Source of the DNA: JACCXG01 sp963785755
GTDB taxonomy: Bacteria; Acidobacteriota; Vicinamibacteria; Vicinamibacterales; 2-12-FULL-66-21
Reading direction: 5' to 3'
NCBI GenBank assembly: GCA_963785755.1
Contig: CAWAXG010000079.1
Location: 1-16,336, forward strand
DNA: 16,336 nt
Part shown: positions 7,521 through 13,317 of the stretch, piece after piece
Numbering within the stretch: the first letter of the stretch is position 1
Layout of the letters: each line of letters begins with the position of its first letter
The notes under the pieces: model-generated
What the model saw: the letters and a program-made list of their open reading frames with translations, nothing else
What the model was told of the DNA's origin: nothing
Databases searched by the model: none
Translations under genes and position numbers: made by a program

Positions 7521-7539
7521 TTTATCGTTTTACGATAAA
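7521..7539. promoter_or_regulatory. Operator palindrome 1 upstream of DUF2975/HTH pair
   Basis: A perfect inverted repeat, TTTATCG-N5-CGATAAA, is centred at 7530, just upstream of the DUF2975 ribosome site. With site 2 it shares the core TATCG-N5-CGATA. It is a likely repressor site, probably for the HTH protein of the same operon; the binding partner is inferred. Confidence 0.65.
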
Positions 7540-7563
7540 TATAGGCCGACATACAACATAAAT

Positions 7564-7582
7564 TTATCGACTAGCGATATCA
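7564..7582. promoter_or_regulatory. Operator palindrome 2 upstream of DUF2975/HTH pair
   Basis: TTTATCG-N5-CGATATC, core TATCG-N5-CGATA at 7566-7580, is centred at 7573. It repeats site 1 with a different spacer, and the centres are 43 bases apart, close to four helical turns, so two dimers could bind on the same face. The AT-rich stretch between the sites probably holds the promoter. Confidence 0.65.
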
Positions 7583-7734
7583 GCCCTGCGTGGGATTTTG
7601 CTGGACGGTTCAGTCGGTGATAGATCAGACGTTCCAGCATCAGAGTTTTCGGCATTTGCCTGGACATCGGGCGGAAGCACGCGGGATCGATGGTCGGGCT
7701 GACGAACACGTCGGCGGTCGCGCCGGCGACGCGA

Positions 7735-8172
7735 TCATCGAAACTTCGATCGAAGCGTGCGTGCTAGCGAGGCCGCAGCGCGGTTGAGTCGATCATCGAA
7801 GCTCGAGAAACGGGCCTCCCCGCCGCCAACGCCTCGGAGCATCTCGGCGAAGGAGGCCAGGTGGATGCTGTCGAAGCCTCGCAGCCGATATCTCTCGGCG
7901 AGGTCGCCCGCCTCCTGGCAGATCGCTGCCGTGACCTCGATGGTGACGTAGGTAGGCCAGTCTGCCTCAAAGTCTCGCTTGACTCTCATGAAGTCTGCGG
8001 GGCGCAGCGTGCGATCGCGACGGCGGCGCGCGAACGCTGCGCGCACTTCCGGATAGGCAAGGAGCGATGTGGTCACGAGTCTCGCCTCGCTCACGAGCGC
8101 TCGGACGTCGCCGCTGCCAGCCTCGGTCACATACACCTTCACCAGGCTGCTTGTGTCGAGGTACAGAATCAC
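7735..8172 (-). CDS. vapC: PIN-domain ribonuclease toxin, VapC type
   Basis: This 145-residue PIN-domain protein should be an RNA-cleaving toxin. The start is the GTG at 8170-8172, whose GTGA overlaps the TGA of the antitoxin gene; this coupling and the immediate VILYLDTSSLVKVY decide the start over a longer open frame. The acidic metal-binding residues of the family are in place: D6 (LDTSSLVK), E42 (AYPEVR), D101 (GFDSIHLA) and D126/D127 (FSSFDDRLN). The order antitoxin then toxin with a 4-base overlap is typical of VapBC modules. VapC toxins of known target cleave tRNA or rRNA; the target of this one cannot be read from sequence. It should be silenced by the neighbouring Phd/YefM-like antitoxin, and the complex probably represses its own promoter. 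Confidence 0.9.
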   Translation of the reverse strand: MILYLDTSSLVKVYVTEAGSGDVRALVSEARLVTTSLLAYPEVRAAFARRRRDRTLRPADFMRVKRDFEADWPTYVTIEVTAAICQEAGDLAERYRLRGFDSIHLASFAEMLRGVGGGEARFSSFDDRLNRAAASLARTLRSKFR

Positions 8173-8450
8173 CGTCGATCGTCGAGCACGGTGTCTGCCA
8201 TCGTCCGTCCGCCCGCCAGGGTCACGCGCCGCGAGGCTCCCTTGGGTTTTCCTCCCGACCATCGCGCCCGGCCTTCCGCCACCATTCTTCGCCCCCACTC
8301 GATTTCGGGCGGTGTGTCAGGCACGTCCACCGGGATGATTGTGGCAATGGTGCGTCCATGCTCCGTGATTAGCAGCTTGGCCCCGGCGCGAACCCGTTTC
8401 AAGTGTCGGCTCAAATGTGTCTTCAGCTCGCGAATGCCCACTGTGTCCAT
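8169..8450 (-). CDS. vapB: Phd/YefM-type antitoxin of the VapC toxin
   Basis: This is a 93-residue antitoxin. MDTVGIRELKTHLSRHLKRV, then GAKLLITEHGRTIATIIPV (residues 1-41), is the Phd/YefM N-terminal DNA-binding and dimerisation fold. The C-terminal half is rich in Gly, Arg and Pro with a GGRTMADTVLDD tail, the flexible part expected to wrap the toxin. AGAGG precedes the ATG at a normal spacing. It overlaps the toxin start by 4 bases, ensuring translational coupling. The N-terminal domain probably binds operator DNA upstream; two palindromes lie at 8519-8532 and 8547-8572, though no direct evidence ties them to this protein. The gene symbol is used for the module position; by fold it is Phd/YefM rather than AbrB-type VapB. 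Confidence 0.88.
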   Translation of the reverse strand: MDTVGIRELKTHLSRHLKRVRAGAKLLITEHGRTIATIIPVDVPDTPPEIEWGRRMVAEGRARWSGGKPKGASRRVTLAGGRTMADTVLDDRR

Positions 8451-8518
8451 GGTAGCCTCTCGACAGCGTGACTACAAAATAACATGATTGTGGTCTCACG
8501 GGTCCGAGGCGAGCGTCT

Positions 8519-8572
8519 CGATCACGTGATCGGAGGGCAGCCTCGCTGGTCACGAGCCTCACGCTGTGACCA
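8519..8572. promoter_or_regulatory. Two palindromes upstream of the toxin-antitoxin pair
   Basis: CGATCACGTGATCG at 8519-8532 is a perfect 14-base palindrome. TGGTCAC (8547-8553) and GTGACCA (8566-8572) form a 7-base inverted repeat with a 12-base spacer. Both lie 70-120 bases upstream of the antitoxin start. They are possible operators, but far from the start and untested. Confidence 0.3.
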
Positions 8573-8593
8573 ACCTCGATCAACACCTTTTGC

Positions 8594-8692
8594 CGAGGAG
8601 GCCCTGGCCCGCATCGTCAATATCCAACAGGGACTAAGCGCCACGCGGCGCACGAAGAAACGCTGATTCCGGGAGGAGACGCCGAAGTGCGC
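8594..8692 (+). pseudogene. Direct repeat, copy B: 3' fragment of the coiled-coil gene
   Basis: These bases match the end of the coiled-coil gene at 4217-4315. The encoded piece EEALARIVNIQQGLSATRRTKKR, with its TGA at 8664-8666, corresponds to the last 23 residues there. No promoter, ribosome site or start lies upstream; the sequence before 8594 bears no resemblance to the rest of the gene. It is therefore a truncated copy left by duplication or recombination. Beyond the stop, the GGGAGGAG and GTG of copy A are also kept. Confidence 0.85.
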
Positions 8693-9022
8693 TTCTCGGG
8701 ACCCGCCGGGGCGAACAGCGTCGCAGGGGAGTTGGCGATGGCCCTCAAACCGTACCGCTCAAATAGTCGAACCGTCCTGCCTCCAGTGCCGACCATGCTG
8801 GGCGACGACAACGGCTTTTCGAGATCCGCATGGCGGCCGCAACCATGCAACCGGTGAGGCTCATCCGGATAAGTCCCCGCTCCATCGACTCGCGCGCAGC
8901 GCAGCGCCCCTACCTCGACAGCAGCGGCGATTCACCTCGTCCGGTTGACCCTCACCCTCCGGCGCAAGGCGCAGCGGTCGGGTATCATCGCGGCGGTGCC
9001 GAGCATCCGGGAGCTGCAGGTC
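8693..9022. other. Intergenic region before the TIR-BioY gene
   Basis: These 330 bases have no supported gene. A 57-codon frame from the GTG at 8687 to a TGA at 8855-8857 is open but unrecognisable. The region holds CTCAAATAGTCGAACC (8758-8773), shared with 4372-4387, and GCTTTTCGAGA (8814-8824), shared with 4331-4341 but in swapped order, so it looks like scrambled leftovers of the same repeated unit. The TIR gene's promoter must lie here or downstream; I see no clear -35/-10 pair. Confidence 0.5.
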
Positions 9023-10204
9023 ATGCCCCACGATGTGTTCGTCAGCTACTCATCCGGCGACAAACCCACCGCAGACGCCGTGTGCGCGACCCTGGAACGC
9101 GAAGGCATCCGCTGCTGGATGGCTCCCCGCGACATCCTCCCCGGCGTCGACTGGGGCGGCGCGATCGTCGATGCCATCAACGCCAGCACGGTGATGGTCC
9201 TCGTCTACTCGGCCAGGGCGAACGACTCGCCGCAGATCAAGCGCGAAGTCGAGCGCGCGGTGCACCGCGGCCTGCCGATCATTCCTTTCCGCATCGAAGA
9301 CGTCCCGATGTCGAAGACGCTCGAGTACTTCATGAGCATGCCTCACTGGCTCGATGCGCTCACCCCTCCGCTCCAGGATCATCTCGACCGGCTTGCGGAA
9401 ACGACGCGGCTGATCCTCGAGCGAGCCGGCCCTGTCTTGCCGCCGCCTCCCCGCGGATCGGCGACGGAATCGCCGCCGGTGGTGCAGCCCCTGACGACAT
9501 CACGCGGCATTGCCAGGGAGATCGGGCGCTGGGCGATCGGAGGGACTGAATCTCCGACGCTGGCCGCGGTGTTCGTGCCCGGCTCGGACCGTATCGCGAA
9601 CGCCGCGCTCATCGCCGCGTCCGTCGTCGCCATTGCGATCCTCGCCCAGATGCACGTGGGTCCGATCTGGCTCCAGCCGCTCGCGGTGCTCGTGACAGGC
9701 GCCGCGCTGGGCAGTCGGCGAGGTGCGCTGGCCGCGGCAATCTACGTCGGCCTCGGGATTCTTGGACTTCCGGTATTCGCCCGCGGCGTCAGCGCCTGGA
9801 CGAGCGTGAACCACTCCGCACCATACGTGCGCTATGGCCTTGGCTATCTGGCGGGTCTGATCGCGGCGGCGTTCGCCGTCGGCTGGCTGAGCGAGCGGCG
9901 AGCCTGGGACCGGCATCGCGCGAACGCCGCGCGCCTGGCGCTCGCCGGGATCGCGCTCTTCTATCTTCCCGGCGTCCTCTGGATCGAGACTGCGGCGCTG
10001 CTCATGCGGGAGCCGCGCGCGCCGGCAGGCGTCCTGCCGTCGATCTCGATGCTCGTGATCACGGCGGCGGTCCTCACGTATGGTTTGCCGCGTGCATGGG
10101 TTGCGGCCCTCTCGCTGCATCGACGATCCGAGTCCCCGAGCGCGGCCGTGCCCGCTCAGACGGCGCCGACGGAAACCACCCACACCCGCCGCCCGCCGCA
10201 GTGA
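9023..10204 (+). CDS. TIR domain fused to a BioY-like six-helix membrane domain
   Basis: This is a 393-residue two-domain protein. Residues 1-133 are a TIR domain: DVFVSYSSGDK, then GIRCWMAPRDILPGVDW, then VMVLVYSARANDSPQIKREV, then RGLPIIPFRIEDV. E75 in KREVERAV lies where NAD-cleaving TIR domains carry their catalytic glutamate. A Pro-rich linker (about 134-160) leads to six hydrophobic helices at roughly 191-211, 214-230, 233-253, 268-290, 303-328 and 337-360. LQPLAVLVTGAALGSRRGAL and then YVGLGILGLPVF (217-252) is the BioY signature of the biotin ECF-transporter S component, and GVLW and GVLP also align. Two BioY ligand motifs are changed. I chose the ATG at 9023 (GGGAG upstream) because the domain starts there; GTG or TTG starts further up are possible. 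BioY termini are cytoplasmic, so TIR would face the cytoplasm. An NADase or signalling effector with a membrane sensor is inferred. Confidence 0.85.
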   Translation: MPHDVFVSYSSGDKPTADAVCATLEREGIRCWMAPRDILPGVDWGGAIVDAINASTVMVLVYSARANDSPQIKREVERAVHRGLPIIPFRIEDVPMSKTLEYFMSMPHWLDALTPPLQDHLDRLAETTRLILERAGPVLPPPPRGSATESPPVVQPLTTSRGIAREIGRWAIGGTESPTLAAVFVPGSDRIANAALIAASVVAIAILAQMHVGPIWLQPLAVLVTGAALGSRRGALAAAIYVGLGILGLPVFARGVSAWTSVNHSAPYVRYGLGYLAGLIAAAFAVGWLSERRAWDRHRANAARLALAGIALFYLPGVLWIETAALLMREPRAPAGVLPSISMLVITAAVLTYGLPRAWVAALSLHRRSESPSAAVPAQTAPTETTHTRRPPQ

Positions 10205-10326
10205 ACGCGCGCGCGGCGGCATCGCACCGATCCTTAGAGCAGGCTGCCGTCTCCTCGAAGCACGCCGAAGAGGGTTCACCCTCGAAAAGGAGCGCGGCGG
10301 CCAGGTGATCGTCCGTGCGCTGAAAG

Positions 10327-12993
10327 CTATCGTGGCCGACCTGGCCTCCAGTTCACCAGGACGTGAAAGCCCGGCGGCGCGGTCGTTCTATTCGCCGGCT
10401 TCATCATCAGGAATCGACCGTCGGCCGCCACGTCGTATGTGGAGGCCACAAGCGGACGGTGCGGGTGTGGGCTCTCGAAGAGTGGGACAGCTGTCGAGAA
10501 GTCCAGCACCGGCCCCGGTGCGAAACGGACAGCCATCATCTGTCGGCCGGCCACGTAGAACAGCTCGCGTCCATCCTTCGACCACACAGGATCGGATCCG
10601 CCATTTGGGGAGATGCGCTCGGGCTTGCCGGGGCCGGGGACGGACCGGATCCATACTTCCATGCGGCCTGTCGAATTCGACGTGTAGGCCAGCCAGCGGC
10701 CGTCGGGGGAAAGCGACGCGCCGGCGATCCCTTCGACGAATTGCGTATTGACGATCGGCGAGGGTTGCCCCTGGCCCCCGACAGCGAGGGCGACAATGTC
10801 CCAGCCTGTCGGCGAATATGTGCCGACAGCAGCGATGAGCACATCGCCTGCCGCGGACCATCCAATGGGGTGGTAGTGCCCCGGCGGCGAGACAACCCTG
10901 GGAGTGTCGCCCGTCCCGTCAGCGGCAATTGACAATAGCTGCAAGGGCATTTCCTGGCTCTGGTACACCAGCCGGCTGCCGTCTGGCGTCCACAGCAGTG
11001 TGTCGGACATACCGTCTGTGGTCAGCTTGACGGGGGGCCTCCCGAACAGGTCGTAGACCCACAGGCTGCCGTTAACGGTCAGCGCCAGCTTGCGGCCGTC
11101 GGGAGAGAATCGCAGATTGCTTGCGTTTTCGAGCGGGTCCGGTACGAGCGCCCCCAGCTCGCGGCCGTTTCGATCGAGCCAGACGAGGTTCGCGTACGCT
11201 GACTCCTGCTGACGATAGGCGAGCACGCCTGTCTCCGACACCGACACATGGCCGTATCTCGGTCCCGGCACGCCATTGAGCGCGACGCGATCCGCGACTG
11301 GCACCGCCTCGCCGCTCAATTTGAGCGTCGCGTGATCGAACGCCTGTGCCAGCAGCGTGGCCCCTCGCAGAAAGAGCAGGAACCCTGGATCGCCCGCCGC
11401 TGAGGGAACGAAGATGGGCCCCGATCGCGTCGGCACCACCGGTGTAAGGTCCTGCGCCTCTGGCTTCACGTCCAACGAACCGGCGTAGATGCCGCTCGCA
11501 TCGGTCGTCGGAGATGCCCTCAGGTACAGGAACCTGCGGCCGCCGGGGAGGAATACCGGGAGGAAGTGCCCGATCTCACCGCGCGCGTCGTCCACGGTCG
11601 TCACGGGCTCCGGTACACCTCCTTGCGCCGATATGCGCATCAACCCGCGGGGCCCGCTGAACAGGATCACATCGTCCTTGCTCCAGGCACCCATGCCGCC
11701 TAGTGCCGCACGTTCCACGAGTCTGTGCTGCGCCCCCGTCGCGACGTCTATCTTCATCAGATAGGCGTCGGCCTGAAACCCGATCGATCTGCTGTCCGGC
11801 GACCATACCGGCGGACCAGCCATCCCTTTCTGCGGCTCGAACAGACGACGTGTTTCTCCGGTCTCGAACGAATGCAGCCACAAGCTCGCCACCGAGACAC
11901 CGTCGCGACGCGAGGCGACGAACACAGCGCTGCGGCCATCCGGCGAGACGACTGGAACGTCGGGCGTCATGTCAGGGGGCGCCGCAACCTCGAAGCGCAG
12001 CGTCGGCGAATCCGGAACGGACCCGCGTGACGGGATCATGACCGCCGCAAGCGCCAGGAGCAGCGCGACGACCGCGGCCCCAGGCCATAGCCATCGGACC
12101 GCGACTCGGGAGCGCGCTTCCTTGCCTGGATCATCGAGGAGGAGGCGGGCATCGGCGATCGCGTGCAGCCGTCGGCCGGGATCCTTCTGCAGGCAGGCGC
12201 GAAGCAGTCGTCGCTCGCGCTCGGGCACGCGATTCCAGTCGGGATCGTCCTTGATGACGGCGGCCAGCGTGTCGGTCGTCGTATCTCCCGTGAACGGCCG
12301 GCGTCCGGTGAGCATCTCGTACAGCACGACCCCGAACGCCCAGATGTCGGTCCGATGGTCGAGAGGCTCACCTCGCGCCTGCTCGGGGCTCATATACGCA
12401 GGCGTACCGAGCACGACGCCCGCCCTCGTTGCGCCAGGGGCTGCCAATCGAGTAGTTAGTCCGACGTCAGCGGTCGCCGCTGCCTCGAGTGCCTTCGCCA
12501 GTCCGAAGTCGAGGACCTTGACCGTGCCTGCCGGCGTGACCTTGATGTTGGCCGGCTTGAGATCGCGGTGGATGATGCCGTTCTGGTGAGCTGCCTGGAG
12601 GGCACTGGCAATCTGGTCGGCAATTGAAAGGGCGGATTCTTCGTTCAGCGGACCATCCCGCAGGCGATCCGCCAGCGTCTGTCCTTCCACCAGTTCCATG
12701 ACGAGACCCGACATGCCGTCGGCTTCCTCGAACTCGTGGATCGCCGCGATGTGCGGGTGATTCAGCGCCGCCAGCAGGCGGGCCTCGCGCGTCAATCGCG
12801 CAAGCCGGTCGGGGTCGGAGGAGACATCGCTGGAGAGCATCTTCACCGCGACGTCGCGATCCAGTCGCGTGTCGCGCGCGCGATAGACCTCGCCCATGCC
12901 GCCTGCGCCGAGGAGATCCTGAAGAACGTACGGACCGAACTGTCGGCCCGTTGGGGATGCGCGCGGCGAAGCCTTTTCCGGTTCGGGTGCCAT
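10327..12993 (-). CDS. Transmembrane Ser/Thr protein kinase with PD40 propeller
   Basis: This 888-residue protein has a cytoplasmic Hanks-type kinase, a single membrane helix and an extracytoplasmic beta-propeller. Kinase motifs are complete: GAGGMGEVY (29-37), catalytic VAVK lysine K51, HRDLKPAN (142-149), DFG (162-164) and GTPAYMSPEQARGE (196-209), so it should be active. A membrane helix follows at about 302-320. The C-terminal 560 residues hold at least six PD40/WD40-like blades: VVSPDGRSAVF, PVWSPDSRSIGF, LRFSPDGRKLAL, LLWTPDGSRLVY, ASLSPDGRWLAY and PVWSKDGRELFY. This architecture is common in Acidobacteriota; the propeller probably senses ligands or binds proteins. The ATG at 12991-12993 lacks a clear ribosome site. 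A perfect TATAAT lies 30 bases upstream. It converges on the TIR-BioY gene with 122 bases between. Confidence 0.93.
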   Translation of the reverse strand: MAPEPEKASPRASPTGRQFGPYVLQDLLGAGGMGEVYRARDTRLDRDVAVKMLSSDVSSDPDRLARLTREARLLAALNHPHIAAIHEFEEADGMSGLVMELVEGQTLADRLRDGPLNEESALSIADQIASALQAAHQNGIIHRDLKPANIKVTPAGTVKVLDFGLAKALEAAATADVGLTTRLAAPGATRAGVVLGTPAYMSPEQARGEPLDHRTDIWAFGVVLYEMLTGRRPFTGDTTTDTLAAVIKDDPDWNRVPERERRLLRACLQKDPGRRLHAIADARLLLDDPGKEARSRVAVRWLWPGAAVVALLLALAAVMIPSRGSVPDSPTLRFEVAAPPDMTPDVPVVSPDGRSAVFVASRRDGVSVASLWLHSFETGETRRLFEPQKGMAGPPVWSPDSRSIGFQADAYLMKIDVATGAQHRLVERAALGGMGAWSKDDVILFSGPRGLMRISAQGGVPEPVTTVDDARGEIGHFLPVFLPGGRRFLYLRASPTTDASGIYAGSLDVKPEAQDLTPVVPTRSGPIFVPSAAGDPGFLLFLRGATLLAQAFDHATLKLSGEAVPVADRVALNGVPGPRYGHVSVSETGVLAYRQQESAYANLVWLDRNGRELGALVPDPLENASNLRFSPDGRKLALTVNGSLWVYDLFGRPPVKLTTDGMSDTLLWTPDGSRLVYQSQEMPLQLLSIAADGTGDTPRVVSPPGHYHPIGWSAAGDVLIAAVGTYSPTGWDIVALAVGGQGQPSPIVNTQFVEGIAGASLSPDGRWLAYTSNSTGRMEVWIRSVPGPGKPERISPNGGSDPVWSKDGRELFYVAGRQMMAVRFAPGPVLDFSTAVPLFESPHPHRPLVASTYDVAADGRFLMMKPANRTTAPPGFHVLVNWRPGRPR

Positions 12994-13022
12994 GAACTAC
13001 GCGCCGGAGACGTGGAGGCGAA

Positions 13023-13028
13023 ATTATA
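13023..13028 (-). promoter_or_regulatory. -10 element of the kinase gene
   Basis: The minus strand reads a perfect TATAAT here, 30 bases before the kinase ATG. The -35 region is poor (CGGTAA at 17-base spacing), so an activator or weak promoter is possible. Confidence 0.5.
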
Positions 13029-13150
13029 GCGTCGTGACGCGCGCGTTACCGACGTCCTTCATGTTACTGACGAGCTGTGGGCTGGAGGCTGCGCGACGCC
13101 CAGGTAGGACTGAGCGAACAAATCGTCTCGCTGACCGCACTATTAACTTG

Positions 13151-13237
13151 ACCGGGGCTCTGCCCCGGACCCCGGCTCGGTCGCTTGCGGGGGCCCCACG
13201 CCCCGCGCCGCTCCCTCGCGGGCGCGCCGTGCGCGCC
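13151..13237. repeat. GC-rich hairpin cluster, REP-like
   Basis: The stretch contains CCGGGGC-TCT-GCCCCGG (13152-13168), the self-complementary GGGGCCCC (13190-13197) and GGCGCGC-CGT-GCGCGCC (13221-13237). No T-runs follow, so these are not standard terminators. The dense perfect hairpins in non-coding DNA resemble REP-type dispersed repeats. A second copy was not found in this window, so the repeat nature is inferred. Confidence 0.5.
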
Positions 13238-13238
13238 G

Positions 13239-13287
13239 CCGTTATGCGGCAACGAGAACAGAATTCTCGTCAGGCGCCGCATAACGG
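13239..13287. repeat. Nested perfect inverted repeat before the sigma-factor gene
   Basis: The outer arms CCGTTATGCGGC (13239-13250) and GCCGCATAACGG (13276-13287) are perfectly complementary over 12 bases. Inside, ACGAGAA (13252-13258) pairs with TTCTCGT (13264-13270) around a 5-base loop. One unpaired base on the left and five on the right form an internal bulge. The structure ends 30 bases before the preferred ATG of the sigma gene, so it may act in its mRNA leader or be the end of a mobile or REP-like element. Confidence 0.6.
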
Positions 13288-13317
13288 TTTAGTGTGGTGT
13301 TTTGGCCGGGACTCTCC

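Larger units (their letters stand above)
12994..13317. other. Divergent intergenic region with hairpin cluster
   Basis: These 324 bases separate the kinase and sigma-factor genes. No gene is supported. The left third holds the kinase promoter; the rest is a very GC-rich run of hairpins (13151-13237) and a nested inverted repeat (13239-13287), listed separately. Confidence 0.6.

Noticed and set aside
7583..7734. Small gene between the operators and the toxin gene
   Set aside because: Open frames exist on both strands, but none has a ribosome site or recognisable product.
8484..8666. Complete 60-residue gene ending in TRRTKKR
   Set aside because: Only the last 23 residues match the coiled-coil protein; the upstream part has no ribosome site and no similarity, so it is treated as a truncated copy.
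8945..9022. Longer start for the TIR-BioY protein
   Set aside because: The upstream TTG and GTG would add 26 or 9 residues with no ribosome site, while the ATG at 9023 directly precedes the TIR strand DVFVSY and has GGGAG upstream.
10270..10283. Bidirectional terminator between TIR-BioY and kinase
   Set aside because: GAGGG-TTCA-CCCTC is only a 5-base stem without T-runs on either side, too weak to call.
13239..13287. Integron attC recombination site
   Set aside because: GTTATGC and GCATAAC core-like sequences are present, but in the outside-in order (GTT left, AAC right), opposite to the RYYYAAC...GTTRRRY layout of attC. No integrase or cassette lies nearby.
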